Below are positions 44,014 to 54,651 of a stretch of DNA of 64,000 nucleotides, piece after piece. Positions within the stretch are counted from its first letter, which is position 1. Each line of letters starts with the position of its first letter. The stretch spans positions 78,606-142,605 of the forward strand of contig NZ_WHZV01000001.1 in assembly GCF_010667645.1 (NCBI RefSeq), given 5' to 3'. The position numbers were made by a program, and so were the translations under genes. A model generated the notes under the pieces. It did not search any database and was not told where the DNA came from. It was given only the letters and a program-made list of their open reading frames with translations. Source of the stretch: Bifidobacterium platyrrhinorum. Its GTDB lineage: Bacteria; Actinomycetota; Actinomycetes; Actinomycetales; Bifidobacteriaceae.

Positions 44014-45219
44014 ATGGGGAAGGGGAATCCGTCGTCCACAGGGGATCCGGTCATGGTTCCGATCTCACGCAGGGCGGCGGCGCTCCCGTCCAACCCGTTC
44101 GCCCAGGCCGACGCGCGCACCGCCGCCGCGATCCGGGCCGGGCGCGACGTCATCGACCTGTCCAAGGGCAATCCCGACGGGAAGCCTCCCGCGTTCATGC
44201 AGGACGCGCTCGCCCATGCGGCGCACGACCCGTCCCTGTTCCGCTACCCCGCGTTCGACGGGGTCCCCGCCTATCTCGACGCCATCGCGCACTGGTACCG
44301 CGAGCGCTACGACGTGGCGCTCGACCCGTCGTCCCACCTGCTCGCCACGGCCGGCGCGTCGGTGGGAATCTCCACCGTCATCGAAGCGCTCGTCGACGAG
44401 GGCGACACCGTCGTGGCCGTCGACCCGTACTATCCGCAATACGAGGGGTCCACCGCCGTCGCCAAAGGGGAGTTCGTGACGGTCCCCGCCGATCCCGGGC
44501 ATGGATACCTGCCGGATCTCGACGCCGCCGACCCGGCGTTGTGGGACCGGGCGAAACTGCTCATCCTCAACTACCCCAACAACCCCACCGGCGCGGTCGC
44601 CACGCCGGAGTTCCACGAACGGGCCGTGGAACTCGCCCGCGAGCACCGGTTCGCGGTGATGAACGACTTCGCCTACGCTGGCATCGAATTCGGCGGAGAC
44701 CCCTCGCCCAGCATCCTCGAGGTGCCGGGCGCGCTCGACGTGGCCGTGGAGCTCGGGTCGCTCTCCAAGATGTTCATGGTCGCCGGCTGGCGCGGCGGCT
44801 GGATCGCGGGCGCCCCCGGCATCCTCGCCGCGGCGAAGGCCGTCCACCGGCAGACCACCGTGCTCGCGCCCAGCGTCGTGCAGCAGGCCGGCGCGGTCGC
44901 GTTGGGCGGCGATTTGCGTTCCGTGGCGGTGCTCGGCGCGAACTACGCCCATCGTGCGCAGGTGCTCGCCGACGGACTGCGCGAGGCGGGATTCGACGTG
45001 GCGACGCCGCGTGGGGGCCTGTTCCTCTGGGCCCGCGTGCCGGACGGGTTCGGCACGTCGGACGAATTCACCGCCTGGCTCATCGAACACGCCGGCGTGG
45101 CCGTCATGCCCGGATCGTGCTTCGGCCCCGCCTCCGACGGTTTCGTGCGGTTCAGCCTGTTGAAGCCCGAATCCGACCTGTATCAGGCGGTCGCGCGCAT
45201 CGGGCGCGCGCTGGCGTAG
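44014..45219 (+). CDS. Class I/II PLP-dependent aminotransferase
   Basis: A 401-residue fold-type I aminotransferase. LNYPNNPTGAVATPEF (about 190) holds the PLP-contacting Asn, MNDFAYAGIEF (about 220) the Asp and Tyr, and ELGSLSKMFMVAGWRGGW (about 248) the Schiff-base Lys and an Arg. The set is closest to the AlaT/DapL-like aspartate aminotransferase group, so amino-acid or keto-acid substrates are likely, but I cannot say which. AGGGAG is six bases before the ATG. It seems monocistronic; the glycosyltransferase follows after 49 bases. Confidence 0.9.
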   Translation: MGKGNPSSTGDPVMVPISRRAAALPSNPFAQADARTAAAIRAGRDVIDLSKGNPDGKPPAFMQDALAHAAHDPSLFRYPAFDGVPAYLDAIAHWYRERYDVALDPSSHLLATAGASVGISTVIEALVDEGDTVVAVDPYYPQYEGSTAVAKGEFVTVPADPGHGYLPDLDAADPALWDRAKLLILNYPNNPTGAVATPEFHERAVELAREHRFAVMNDFAYAGIEFGGDPSPSILEVPGALDVAVELGSLSKMFMVAGWRGGWIAGAPGILAAAKAVHRQTTVLAPSVVQQAGAVALGGDLRSVAVLGANYAHRAQVLADGLREAGFDVATPRGGLFLWARVPDGFGTSDEFTAWLIEHAGVAVMPGSCFGPASDGFVRFSLLKPESDLYQAVARIGRALA

Positions 45220-45268
45220 CCGGCGGGACGCCGCCCCTCCCCGTCGCGCGCCGTCATAGACTGGAGCA

Positions 45269-46498
45269 ATGCGCGAACACGAATCGGAGAGGAACGGCCG
45301 CCGCCCGGCCGGCATCGAAGGTTTCGGAGCCGATGGGGTCGGCTTCGAGGAGGACATCGACCGGCCGCTGACCATCGCCCTGGTGGTCGACACGGTCGGC
45401 AACCAGGGCAACGGCACCTCCAATTCCGCCCTGCAATGGGCCGCCGAGCTCGAACGCCAGGGGCATCATGTGCGACTCGTCGGCATCGGGGCCCCCGAGT
45501 ACCCGGCGCGCGTCAACAAGGTGCCGCTCGTCTCCTGGGTGGCCGCCAAACAGCAGATGCAGTTCGCCCAGCCGAGCGACACGCTGTTCCGCACCGCGTT
45601 CCAGGGCGTGGACGTCGTGCATGTCTACATGCCGTTCAAGTTCGGGCGCCGCGCGGCCAAGGTCGCCCGCCAGATGGGCATCCCCGTCACCGCCGGATTC
45701 CATCTGCAGCCGGAGAACGTGCTCTATTCCGCGGGGCCGCTACGCTACGTGCCCGGCATGGAACGGTTCCTGTACTGGCTGTTCCGCCAATGGCTCTACA
45801 AGCGGGTCGACCACATCCACACGCCCACGGAGATGACGGCCGGCCTGCTGCGCGAGCATGGCTACCGCGGCGTGACGCATGTGATCTCGAACGGCTATTC
45901 GCCGCGGTTCACCGCACGCGAGCCGCTCGACCCGGACGCTCCCGCGCACGTGCCGTTCCGCGTCGTCGCATCCGGCCGCCTCGCCCACGAGAAGGACCAG
46001 ATCACGCTCATCAAGGCCGTTTCGATGAGCCGGCACGCCGGCGACATCCATCTGACCATCGCCGGCACCGGCCCGCTCAAGCGGTATCTCACGTTCCGCG
46101 CGCACCGCCGGCTCAGGCGCAACGCCGATATCGGCTTCCACCGCAACGCCGACATGCCTGCGCTGCTGCGCTCGTGCGACCTGTTCGTGCATTGCTCGAT
46201 CGCGGACATCGAATCGGTGAGCGTCATCGAGGCGATGGCGTGCGGGCTCGTGCCGGTGATCGCCGCGTCGGAGCTGTCCGCGGCGAGCCAGTTCGCCCTG
46301 ACGGACGAATCGTTGTTCCCGGTGCGCGACGCGGCGATGCTCGCGCGGCGCATCGACTGGTGGATCGACCACCCGGACGAGCTTGCGCGCTGGGGCGCGA
46401 AGTACGCCGAGCATACGCGCGAGCACTATTCGGTCGAGGCGTCCGTCCACCGGTTCGTCGACATGGAACGCGAGGCCATCGCTACAGCAGGGCGATGA
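45269..46498 (+). CDS. Family 4 glycosyltransferase
   Basis: A 409-residue GT-B enzyme. After a polar 30-residue N-terminus, the first Rossmann lobe starts TIALVVDTVGNQGNGTSNSA. The second lobe contains VVASGRLAHEKDQITLIKAV (about 232) and the EX7E donor site ADIESVSVIEAMACGLVPVI (about 312). Retaining enzymes of this family add hexoses to lipids or glycans; the segment YSAGPLRYVPGMERFLYWLF looks able to lie on the membrane, so a glycolipid acceptor is plausible. The RBS is short (GGAG just before ATG). The 3' end overlaps the convergent lyase gene by 17 bases. Confidence 0.88.
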   Translation: MREHESERNGRRPAGIEGFGADGVGFEEDIDRPLTIALVVDTVGNQGNGTSNSALQWAAELERQGHHVRLVGIGAPEYPARVNKVPLVSWVAAKQQMQFAQPSDTLFRTAFQGVDVVHVYMPFKFGRRAAKVARQMGIPVTAGFHLQPENVLYSAGPLRYVPGMERFLYWLFRQWLYKRVDHIHTPTEMTAGLLREHGYRGVTHVISNGYSPRFTAREPLDPDAPAHVPFRVVASGRLAHEKDQITLIKAVSMSRHAGDIHLTIAGTGPLKRYLTFRAHRRLRRNADIGFHRNADMPALLRSCDLFVHCSIADIESVSVIEAMACGLVPVIAASELSAASQFALTDESLFPVRDAAMLARRIDWWIDHPDELARWGAKYAEHTREHYSVEASVHRFVDMEREAIATAGR

Positions 46499-47519
46499 GC
46501 CGCTCCGTCTCCTCGTCCGTGGTGGACCAGCTCGTGCAGATGCGCATCACCGTGTGCGTCTCGTCGGCCTTCTCCATGAAGCCGAGGCGCACATCCCGTC
46601 CGAGCCGTTCGATGGCCGTCCCGTCGAGCGTGACGAAGATCTGGTTCGTGGGCGCTTCGAAGGTGAGCGTATAGCCCTTCTCGCGCAGCGCGGCGCGGAT
46701 GCGGTCCGCCTGCACGTTCGCGTTGCGGGCGATGCGGAAGTAAAGGTCGTCGGTGAACAGCGCGTCGAACTGCGCGCCGAGCAGGAATCCCTTCGCGAGC
46801 AGCGCGCCGTGCTGCTTGATCTCGGTGAGGAAATGACGCGGCGCGGCGGAACGCGCGTCGCGGTTCGCGAACACGACCGCCTCGCCGAACATCGCGCCGA
46901 CCTTCGTGCCGCCGATATAGAAGACGTCGGCGATGTGCGCGAGGTCCCCGAGCGTCATGTCGCAGCCGGTCGCGGTCAGCCCGTAGCCGAGACGCGCGCC
47001 GTCGACGAACAGCGGCATGTCGTAGCGGTGCGCGACGTCGGCGATGGCCCGGAGTTCCGATTTCGAGTAGACCGTGCCGTATTCGGTCGACATGGAGACG
47101 TAGACGCAGCCGGGGAAGACCATATGCTCGTGGTTGCCGTCCGCATAGAAGGTCGCGCAGTACTCGTCGAGCTCGCGGGCGTCCATCTTGCCGTCGTGAT
47201 GGGGGAGCGTGAGCACCTTGTGCCCGGAGTATTCGATGGCGCCGGCCTCGTGCACGTTCGGGTGGCCGGATTCGACGGCGACGACGCCGGCGTACGGCGG
47301 CGTGACCGCGTCGATGACCACCTGGTTGGCCTGCGTGCCGCCGACCAGGAACCACACGTCCGCGTCCGGCAGGCCGCAGGCCTCGCGGATTTTCCCCTTT
47401 GCACGGTCGCACAGTTCGTCCGAGCCGTATCCGGGGTACAGGTCGTCGTTGATGCGAGCGACGGCATCGAGGACCGCGGGATGCGCGGCACGGGAATAAT
47501 CGTTTTCGAAGGAAAGCAT
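46482..47519 (-). CDS. Threonine-aldolase-like PLP lyase
   Basis: A 345-residue beta-eliminating lyase family protein. It starts MLSFENDYSRAAHPAVLDAV and has GYGSDELCDRAKG, then FLVGGTQANQVVID (about 60) and the PLP lysine in DVFYIGGTKVGAM around 205. The likely activity is low-specificity L-threonine (allo-threonine) aldolase giving glycine and acetaldehyde; tyrosine phenol-lyase-like members are less probable because they are longer. The frame continues upstream, but MLSFEN is the family start. No good RBS is seen. A repeat pair and a candidate ncRNA lie upstream on the same strand. Confidence 0.88.
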   Translation of the reverse strand: MLSFENDYSRAAHPAVLDAVARINDDLYPGYGSDELCDRAKGKIREACGLPDADVWFLVGGTQANQVVIDAVTPPYAGVVAVESGHPNVHEAGAIEYSGHKVLTLPHHDGKMDARELDEYCATFYADGNHEHMVFPGCVYVSMSTEYGTVYSKSELRAIADVAHRYDMPLFVDGARLGYGLTATGCDMTLGDLAHIADVFYIGGTKVGAMFGEAVVFANRDARSAAPRHFLTEIKQHGALLAKGFLLGAQFDALFTDDLYFRIARNANVQADRIRAALREKGYTLTFEAPTNQIFVTLDGTAIERLGRDVRLGFMEKADETHTVMRICTSWSTTDEETERLIALL

Positions 47520-47550
47520 GATGACGAGTGTAGTTGCCGGCGCGCCGATC

Positions 47551-47640
47551 GCCCGTTTCCCGCTCCCACGGGCGGGACTCCGTCGGCGGGCGGCGTGTAC
47601 ACCGGGATGGGGCCCGTGTCCCGCGCCCGCGGGCGGGACA
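47551..47640. repeat. 29-base direct repeat, 61 bases apart
   Basis: GCCCGTTTCCCGCTCCCACG and GCCCGTGTCCCGCGCCCGCG begin at 47551 and 47612; both continue GGCGGGAC. Each copy is itself a hairpin (CCCGC...GCGGG). They lie in the leader region of the lyase gene. Confidence 0.7.
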
Positions 47641-47689
47641 CGGTGGCGGGACCGTCCGAAGGTGGTTCTCCCGGGGGCGTCCGGCAAGA

Positions 47690-47732
47690 AGATGGCCCCC
47701 GGAACCGAAGGGAGAAGTTCCGGGGGCCATCT
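47690..47732 (-). terminator. Terminator hairpin ending the candidate ncRNA
   Basis: AGATGGCCCCCGGAAC (47690-47705) pairs perfectly over 16 bp with 47717-47732, 11-base loop. On the minus strand it is followed by TTCTT. Confidence 0.75.
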
Positions 47733-47997
47733 GTTTTGGGGAAGGAGGCGATGGTACGCTTTGCTGCTTTCGCCGCGCCGCCCTGCGCGGCCTCCTTGCA
47801 ATGATGAACCACAAACAACCAGTACACGTGTGTTTTTCGCGGCCCGGCGCCTGCGCCGTGCTTCCATGCCGCGCCTCGGTGAATTCACCATCGATCGCTG
47901 TTCAGTTATCTCGAAGGCGTTGCGCCTGCGGCCTTACGGCTTTCTGCGCTTCGTTGCGACCTGCCGGATTCCCGGCCGATCTTAAACTCCGGCCTTC
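47690..47997 (-). ncRNA. Candidate structured non-coding RNA
   Basis: On the minus strand an extended -10 (TGGTATACT, 48005-48013) is followed by about 300 bases without a convincing gene, ending in a very strong terminator-type hairpin. Between them lie a chain of small hairpins: CGC-AACGAA-GCG, GCC-GTAA-GGC, AGGCG-CAA-CGCCT, GGTGAATTCACC, GGCGC-AG-GCGCC, and a GGAGGC/GCCTCC stem enclosing a GC-rich one. I tested it by eye against tmRNA, RNase P RNA and SRP RNA and found no hallmark of these. It could also be a regulatory leader of the downstream lyase gene, whose start is 170 bases beyond the hairpin. Confidence 0.45.
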
Positions 47998-48004
47998 ACT
48001 TGGA

Positions 48005-48013
48005 AGTATACCA
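48005..48013 (-). promoter_or_regulatory. Extended -10 promoter, TGGTATACT
   Basis: A TG at the right distance from TATACT makes an extended -10. No good -35 is visible. It would start the candidate ncRNA at about 47997. Confidence 0.5.
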
Positions 48014-48291
48014 AAAACCGAACATCGAATACAGGGTGACACGCCGGAAAGCCAATGCGCAGTAGGGGTGCGGGGTGTTTTTAAAACGAACACAACCGAA
48101 CAATGTGACCGCTCCCATGTGCGTATGCGAGCGATTGAGGGTGTCGGTGCGGCTGTATCGGCATGGTCGCAGGGGGCGTCCGAGGCGGATGCGGCATCTG
48201 CGGCCATGCGGCCCGGAGGGTCGTTGCCGGCATGGGCGTTCGGATGGGCGCCGGGGTCGGTCGCATGTCCGCGGCGGGCCCGCCCGCCACC

Positions 48292-48381
48292 GGTGCGGTC
48301 GCTCGCGCTCGCGGCTGCCGGCGACGAAATCAATCCACTAAGTGTGAGGATCTGGGTGCGGTCGCTCGCGCTCGCGGCTGC
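48292..48381. repeat. 27-base direct repeat, 63 bases apart
   Basis: GGTGCGGTCGCTCGCGCTCG followed by CGGCTGC is found at 48292 and 48355, without mismatch. The remainder of 48020-48550 holds no supported gene and no further pattern apart from GC-rich low complexity. Confidence 0.8.
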
Positions 48382-48553
48382 TGGAGAGGCCGGTTGCGTC
48401 GTCGTCATCGGTGTGGTCGCATGGGCGGACGTCGTCGCGGATCGCGACGTCATCCCTTGGAATGCAACGCGACACGCCGTAGTTGGACAACGATGGAAAC
48501 TCCTGTATTGTATTCACTCGTTGCCGACCGGCGCAAGCGGGTCGAAAGCACAT

Positions 48554-48630
48554 GGTGGCTATAGCTCAGTTGGTAGAGCATCTGATTGTGGTTCAGAAGG
48601 TCGCGTGTTCGAGCCACGTTAGCCACCCCA
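48554..48630 (+). tRNA. tRNA-His (GUG)
   Basis: The acceptor GTGGCTA pairs with TAGCCAC, with an extra G at position -1 opposite C73, the identity element of tRNA-His. D arm GCTC/GAGC, anticodon stem TCTGA/TCAGA with loop TTGTGGT giving GUG, encoded CCA. A terminator follows immediately. Confidence 0.97.
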
Positions 48631-48632
48631 CC

Positions 48633-48660
48633 AAGGCCCCGAGGGAAACCTCGGGGCCTT
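48633..48660 (+). terminator. Terminator after tRNA-His
   Basis: AAGGCCCCGAGG-GAAA-CCTCGGGGCCTT is a perfect 12-bp stem with a GNRA-type tetraloop, followed by a short T-rich tail. Confidence 0.92.
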
Positions 48661-48683
48661 TGCGTTTCGGAAAAGGAAGGATT

Positions 48684-48940
48684 GTCCCTCGACGGATGAA
48701 CGCCGGGCGTTCGGCGCCGAGGGGCGAGGATCCTTGCCCCTCGATGAGAATCATGCCTTGTTGTTCGGCGAGGGGCGAGAGACAAAATAAAAACCGCTGG
48801 AAAATGGCGTTTTTCAATAGGGACTCTCTTCTTGCCGGCATGATTCCCGCCCCTCGGTGCCAAAAGATGCCTGCGTCGTGTCGAGGGGCAAGGAAGCGTG
48901 CCCCGCAATGTCGAAAGGTGCATGTTGATCATTGAGGGGC
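48684..48940. repeat. Array of four 41-42-base palindromic units (locus 2)
   Basis: Units at 48684-48725 (42 bases), 48736-48776, 48849-48889 and 48900-48940 (41 bases each) have arms of the GCCCCTCGA/TCGAGGGGC type. Within each pair the spacer is exactly 10 bases; the pairs are separated by 72 bases holding GCTGGAAAATGGCGTTTTTC. In the last unit the arms read GCCCC-G-CAATG and CATTG-A-GGGGC: the sequence changed but pairing is kept. A fifth, weaker arm ends at 49031. The layout repeats that at 16969-17226. Confidence 0.85.
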
Positions 48941-49040
48941 GGGGGAACAAATCCCGTAAGGCCAAACCACGATTATAGGCAACACAAAAGTTCCCAAAGT
49001 CCCGAAAGGCGCGTATCGACCGTCGAGGGGCGTGAGGGAG

Positions 49041-49176
49041 GTCGGCCTCCGTGGGGCGGCCTCATGCACGCGCGGGTCGGTGCCCAATCGTACGGGACGG
49101 GAATGCTAATGCTTTGGGGCCTCATGCACGCGCGGGTCGGTGAGTCATGCGGGGGAGAATGTCGGCCTCCGCGGGG
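49041..49176. repeat. Nested direct repeats upstream of rpsL
   Basis: A 25-base sequence containing CCTCATGCACGCGCGGGTCG occurs at 49058 and 49118, exactly 60 bases apart, and GTCGGCCTCCGYGGGG flanks them at 49041 and 49161, 120 bases apart. Between 49177 and 49470 I see no gene and no further repeat; this part should hold the rpsL promoter and leader. Confidence 0.75.
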
Positions 49177-49471
49177 AGGCGTCATGGCTCCTCACGGGGC
49201 TGGCGTGTCGTTGTCCTCGCGTTCCGTAATATGGATATTCGTGTGTGCCAGCGGCGTGCCTTATGTAACAGGCGTGCGGGCTGGGATATCCCGTGAATCG
49301 CATGGATCGCGCGCAGCAATGCGGCGGCGAGAGAGGAGCGGGCCATCGGGCCGGTGGGCAGTGGCTGACTTTCCGATTCGGGACAGGGGTTCCGGATGCA
49401 CGGGGGAGTGTGGCTCACGGCGTTGCGGGCCTCACGGAACCAAGAGATAACACTGAATCGGAGAATTCAAG

Positions 49472-49843
49472 TTGCCTACTATCGAACAGCTCGTCCGTAA
49501 GGGACGTTCGCCGAAGCCGAAGAAGTCGAAGACTTTGGCGCTCAAGGGCAGCCCGCTGCGTCGCGGCGTGTGCACCCGTGTCTACACCACCACCCCGAAG
49601 AAGCCGAACTCGGCGCTTCGTAAGGTCGCCCGTGTGCGTCTGTCCTCCGGCATCGAGGTCACCGCCTACATCCCGGGCGAGGGCCACAACCTGCAGGAGC
49701 ACTCCATCGTGCTCGTGCGCGGCGGCCGTGTGAAGGATCTGCCGGGTGTGCGCTACCACATCGTGCGCGGCGCGCTTGATACCCAGGGTGTGAAGGACCG
49801 CAAGCAGGGTCGTTCCCTGTACGGAGCAAAGAAGGCGAAGTAA
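49472..49843 (+). CDS. rpsL: 30S ribosomal protein S12
   Basis: A 123-residue protein of the decoding centre. [12 protein letters not shown] opens the chain; [17 protein letters not shown] and the conserved region around [10 protein letters not shown] contain the positions that in other bacteria affect streptomycin response. The chain begins at a TTG codon; no ATG is in place, and GGAG lies eight bases upstream. First gene of the str operon (rpsL-rpsG-fusA-tuf). Confidence 0.98.
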   Translation: MPTIEQLVRKGRSPKPKKSKTLALKGSPLRRGVCTRVYTTTPKKPNSALRKVARVRLSSGIEVTAYIPGEGHNLQEHSIVLVRGGRVKDLPGVRYHIVRGALDTQGVKDRKQGRSLYGAKKAK

Positions 49844-49848
49844 GAGAT

Positions 49849-50319
49849 ATGTCACGTAAAGGACCCGCTAAGAAGCACGTCGTGCTGCCCGATCCGATCT
49901 ACGGTTCGACCGTCGTCGCGCAGCTGATCAACAAGATCCTCCTGGACGGCAAGAAGTCCATCGCCGAGGACATCGTCTACTCCGCGCTCGACATGGTCAA
50001 GGAGAAGACCGAGCAGGAGCCGGTCGCCGTCCTCAAGCGCGCTCTGGACAACATCCGCCCGTCCCTCGAGGTGCGTTCCCGCCGAGTCGGCGGCGCCACC
50101 TACCAGGTGCCGGTCGAGGTCAAGCCGAACCGCGCCAACACGCTGTGCCTGCGCTGGCTGACCGACTTCTCCCGCGCCCGTCGCGAGAAGACCATGGCCG
50201 AGCGTCTCGCCAACGAGATCCTGGACGCCTCCAACGGCCTCGGCGCTTCTGTCAAGCGTCGCGAGGATACTCATAAGATGGCAGAGGCCAACAAGGCCTT
50301 CGCCCACTACCGCTGGTAA
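49849..50319 (+). CDS. rpsG: 30S ribosomal protein S7
   Basis: A 156-residue primary 16S rRNA-binding protein of the small-subunit head. [20 protein letters not shown] and the C-terminal NKAFAHYRW are typical. Only five bases separate it from rpsL. In many bacteria S7 represses its own operon by binding the rpsL-rpsG junction; the very short junction here leaves little room for that mRNA structure. Confidence 0.98.
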   Translation: MSRKGPAKKHVVLPDPIYGSTVVAQLINKILLDGKKSIAEDIVYSALDMVKEKTEQEPVAVLKRALDNIRPSLEVRSRRVGGATYQVPVEVKPNRANTLCLRWLTDFSRARREKTMAERLANEILDASNGLGASVKRREDTHKMAEANKAFAHYRW

Positions 50320-50350
50320 TTCACTGGCCTGAGGAACACTAAGGATAAAG

Positions 50351-52474
50351 ATGGCTGAAGAGCTTTCGGACCTTCATTTCGTCCGTAACATCGGCATCAT
50401 GGCTCACATCGATGCCGGCAAGACCACCACCACCGAGCGTATTCTGTACTACACCGGCAAGAGCTACAAGATCGGCGAGGTGCACGACGGCGCCGCGACG
50501 ATGGACTTCATGGCTCAGGAGCAGGAGCGCGGCATCACCATTCAGTCCGCGGCCACCACGTGCTTCTGGAACCGCCAGACCCACGACACCAAGGACAAGT
50601 TCCAGATCAACATCATCGACACCCCCGGCCACGTGGACTTCACGGCCGAGGTGGAGCGCTCCCTGCGCGTGCTCGATGGCGCCGTCGCCGTCTTCGACGG
50701 CAAGGAGGGCGTGGAGCCGCAGTCCGAGACCGTGTGGCGTCAGGCCGACAAGTACGGCGTGCCGCGCATCTGCTTCATCAACAAGATGGACAAGCTCGGC
50801 GCGAACTTCTACTACTCCGTCGACACCATCAAGGACAAGCTGGGCGCCACCCCGATCGTCATGCAGCTGCCGATCGGCGCCGAGAACGACTTCGCCGGCG
50901 TCGTCGACCTGGTCGAGATGAAGGCGTACGTCTGGAACGGCACCGAGGGCCTCGGCGCCAAGTACGACGTCACCGACATCCCGGAGGACCTCCAGGACAA
51001 GGCCGCCGAATACCACGAGCAGCTCATCGAGGCCGCCGCCGAAGCGAACGACGACCTGATGAACAAGTTCTTCGAGGACGGCGAGCTGTCCATGGAGGAC
51101 GTGCGCGCGGGCGTCCGCCAGCTGACCATCGAGAAGAAGGCCTTCCCGGTCTTCTGCGGTTCCGCCTTCAAGGACAAGGGCGTTCAGCCGATGCTGGACG
51201 GCGTCGTCGACTACCTGCCGTCCCCGGAGGACGTGCCGGCCATCAAGGGCTTCGAGCCCGGCGACGAGTCCGTCGAGATCGACCGCAAGCCGTCCAAGAG
51301 CGATCCGTTCGCGGCCCTGGTCTTCAAGATCTCCACCCACCCGTTCTACGGCAAGCTCGTGTTCGTGCGCGTCTACTCCGGCTCCGTCAAGCCGGGCGAC
51401 AACGTGCTCGACTCCACGCGCGGCAAGAAGGAGCGCGTCGGCAAGATCTTCCAGATGCACGCCGACAAGGAGAACCCGGTCGAGGTCGCCGACGCCGGCA
51501 ACATCTACACCTTCGTGGGCCTCAAGAACGTCACCACCGGTGACACCCTGTGCGCCATGGACGCCCCGATCTCCCTCAACTCCATGACCTTCCCGGATCC
51601 GGTGATCCAGGTGGCCGTCGAGCCGAAGACCAAGGCCGACCAGGAGAAGATGGGCATCGCCCTCGCCAAGCTGGCCGAGGAGGACCCGACGTTCCAGGTC
51701 ACCACGGACGAGGAGTCCGGCCAGACCCTGATCGCCGGCATGGGCGAGCTCCAGCTCGACATCATCGTCGACCGCATGCGTCGCGAGTTCAAGGTCGAGT
51801 GCACCCAGGGCAAGCCGCAGGTCGCCTACCGCGAGACCATCCGCAAGGCCGTCATGGACCAGGGCTACACGCACAAGAAGCAGACCGGTGGTTCCGGCCA
51901 GTTCGCGAAGGTCCTGATGAACTTCGAGCCGCTCGAGACCACCGAGGGCAAGACCTTCGAGTTCGAGAACGCCGTCACCGGCGGCCACATCTCCCAGGAG
52001 TTCATCCCGTCCATCGAGGCCGGCGTCAAGGAGGCCATGGAATCCGGTATCCTCGCCGGCTTCCCGGTCGTGGGCGTCAAGGCCACCGTCACCGACGGCC
52101 AGATGCACCCGGTCGATTCCTCCGAGATGGCCTTCAAGCTCGCGGGCTCCATGTGCTTCAAGGAGGCCGCCCCGAAGGCCAAGCCGGTCATCCTCGAGCC
52201 GATCATGGCCGTCGAGGTCCGTACTCCGGAGGAGTACATGGGCGAGGTCATCGGCGATCTGAACCAGCGCCGTGGCAACATCCAGTCCATGACCGACGCC
52301 ACCGGCGTCAAGGTCATCGACGCCAAGGTCCCGCTGTCCGAGATGTTCGGCTACATCGGCGACCTGCGTTCGAAGACCCAGGGTCGCGCCATGTTCACCA
52401 TGCAGATGGACTCCTACGCCGAGGTGCCGAAGAGCGTCTCCGACGAGATCATCAAGGCCCAGCGCGGCGAGTGA
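50351..52474 (+). CDS. fusA: Elongation factor G
   Basis: A 707-residue translocation GTPase. G1 [14 protein letters not shown]3 DTPGHVDFT and G4 NKMD are intact; domains II-V follow. It moves tRNAs and mRNA after peptide transfer and acts with RRF in ribosome recycling. AAGGATAAAG stands before the ATG. Length and motifs are normal. Third gene of the str operon. Confidence 0.98.
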   Translation: MAEELSDLHFVRNIGIMAHIDAGKTTTTERILYYTGKSYKIGEVHDGAATMDFMAQEQERGITIQSAATTCFWNRQTHDTKDKFQINIIDTPGHVDFTAEVERSLRVLDGAVAVFDGKEGVEPQSETVWRQADKYGVPRICFINKMDKLGANFYYSVDTIKDKLGATPIVMQLPIGAENDFAGVVDLVEMKAYVWNGTEGLGAKYDVTDIPEDLQDKAAEYHEQLIEAAAEANDDLMNKFFEDGELSMEDVRAGVRQLTIEKKAFPVFCGSAFKDKGVQPMLDGVVDYLPSPEDVPAIKGFEPGDESVEIDRKPSKSDPFAALVFKISTHPFYGKLVFVRVYSGSVKPGDNVLDSTRGKKERVGKIFQMHADKENPVEVADAGNIYTFVGLKNVTTGDTLCAMDAPISLNSMTFPDPVIQVAVEPKTKADQEKMGIALAKLAEEDPTFQVTTDEESGQTLIAGMGELQLDIIVDRMRREFKVECTQGKPQVAYRETIRKAVMDQGYTHKKQTGGSGQFAKVLMNFEPLETTEGKTFEFENAVTGGHISQEFIPSIEAGVKEAMESGILAGFPVVGVKATVTDGQMHPVDSSEMAFKLAGSMCFKEAAPKAKPVILEPIMAVEVRTPEEYMGEVIGDLNQRRGNIQSMTDATGVKVIDAKVPLSEMFGYIGDLRSKTQGRAMFTMQMDSYAEVPKSVSDEIIKAQRGE

Positions 52475-52508
52475 CACGCGTCGCTACGTTGATTTGCGCC
52501 ACGTCTCC

Positions 52509-52538
52509 GGTCAGCGGTAATATCGTGTACCGCTGACT
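52509..52538 (+). promoter_or_regulatory. Hairpin and possible promoter between fusA and tuf
   Basis: GGTCAGCGGT (52509-52518) pairs with ACCGCTGACT (52529-52538). A TAATAT lies across the loop, with TTGCGC 18 bases ahead, so tuf may have its own promoter in this 139-base gap. The hairpin lacks a T-run. Confidence 0.45.
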
Positions 52539-52613
52539 GGGTTCTGGCTCCTTCAATGTGGCACGAAACCCAGAAACCCAGTAAACCTACGAAACGTCCA
52601 GGAGGACAAAGTA

Positions 52614-53813
<1,200 letters not shown>

Positions 53814-53857
53814 TTCCCATCGGAGCGATCTTAGGACGCGCTTGAACTAGCGTTCTG

Positions 53858-53895
53858 AAAGGACCCCGGAACCCGCAACGGTTCCGGGGTCCTTT
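53858..53895 (+). terminator. Terminator after tuf
   Basis: AAAGGACCCCGGAAC (53858-53872) pairs perfectly with GTTCCGGGGTCCTTT (53881-53895), 8-base loop. Confidence 0.93.
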
Positions 53896-54030
53896 CGTAT
53901 CCGCACGCATCCGCGGAAAGGCCGCTCGGACTCACCGCCATGCCATGACGTGTCGCGGTAGAGGGGTGGTGGCATAATAGCCAAGGCAAATTTTGGGTAA
54001 GCCCTCGACACTAGAAATAGGTGAGACATC

Positions 54031-54588
54031 GTGGCACAGACTACCAATGACATCAAGAACGGTTCCGTCCTGAACCTCGACGGCCAGCTGTGGAGCGTCC
54101 TCAAGTTCCAGCACGTCAAGCCGGGCAAGGGCCCCGCCTTCGTGCGTACCACCATCAAGAACGTGCTCTCCGGCAAGATCGTCGACAAGACCTTCAACGC
54201 GGGCATGAAGATGGAGTTCGAGACCGTCGACAACCGCAACCTCCAGTACTCCTACGAGGACGGCGACAACCTGGTCTTCATGGACATGACCACCTACGAC
54301 CAGGTCTACGTGCCGAAGTCCATCGTCGACACCAAGTTCCTGCTCGAGGGCACCGACTGCATCGTGTCCTTCCACGACGACACCCCGCTGAGCGTCGAAC
54401 TGCCGGCCTCCGTGGTCCTGACCATCACCCACACCGAGCCGGGCCTGCAGGGCAACCGCTCCAACGCCGGCACCAAGCCGGCCACCGTCGAGACCGGCGC
54501 CGAGATCCAGGTCCCGCTGTTCATCAACGAGGGCGAGAAGGTCAAGGTTAATACCACCGACGGCTCCTACCTGGGCCGCGAGAACTGA
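54031..54588 (+). CDS. efp: Elongation factor P
   Basis: A 185-residue, three-domain tRNA mimic that relieves ribosome stalling at polyproline. The tip loop reads [13 protein letters not shown] with Lys 32-34 region where other bacteria modify the residue. Starts at GTG ([10 protein letters not shown]) with AGGTGAG ahead. It is followed by nusB, 63 bases later, with which it is probably co-transcribed. Confidence 0.97.
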   Translation: MAQTTNDIKNGSVLNLDGQLWSVLKFQHVKPGKGPAFVRTTIKNVLSGKIVDKTFNAGMKMEFETVDNRNLQYSYEDGDNLVFMDMTTYDQVYVPKSIVDTKFLLEGTDCIVSFHDDTPLSVELPASVVLTITHTEPGLQGNRSNAGTKPATVETGAEIQVPLFINEGEKVKVNTTDGSYLGREN

Positions 54589-54651
54589 TCGGCGAACCCG
54601 ACCAGACGCAATCGAACCGGCAACCACCGCACACGCAAAGGACCAAGCTGC

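Noticed and set aside
47690-47997. tmRNA, RNase P RNA or SRP RNA
   Set aside because: No tRNA-like ends or tag frame, no GAGGAAAGUC/ACAGNRA blocks and no GGAAGGGAGCA-type SRP loop.
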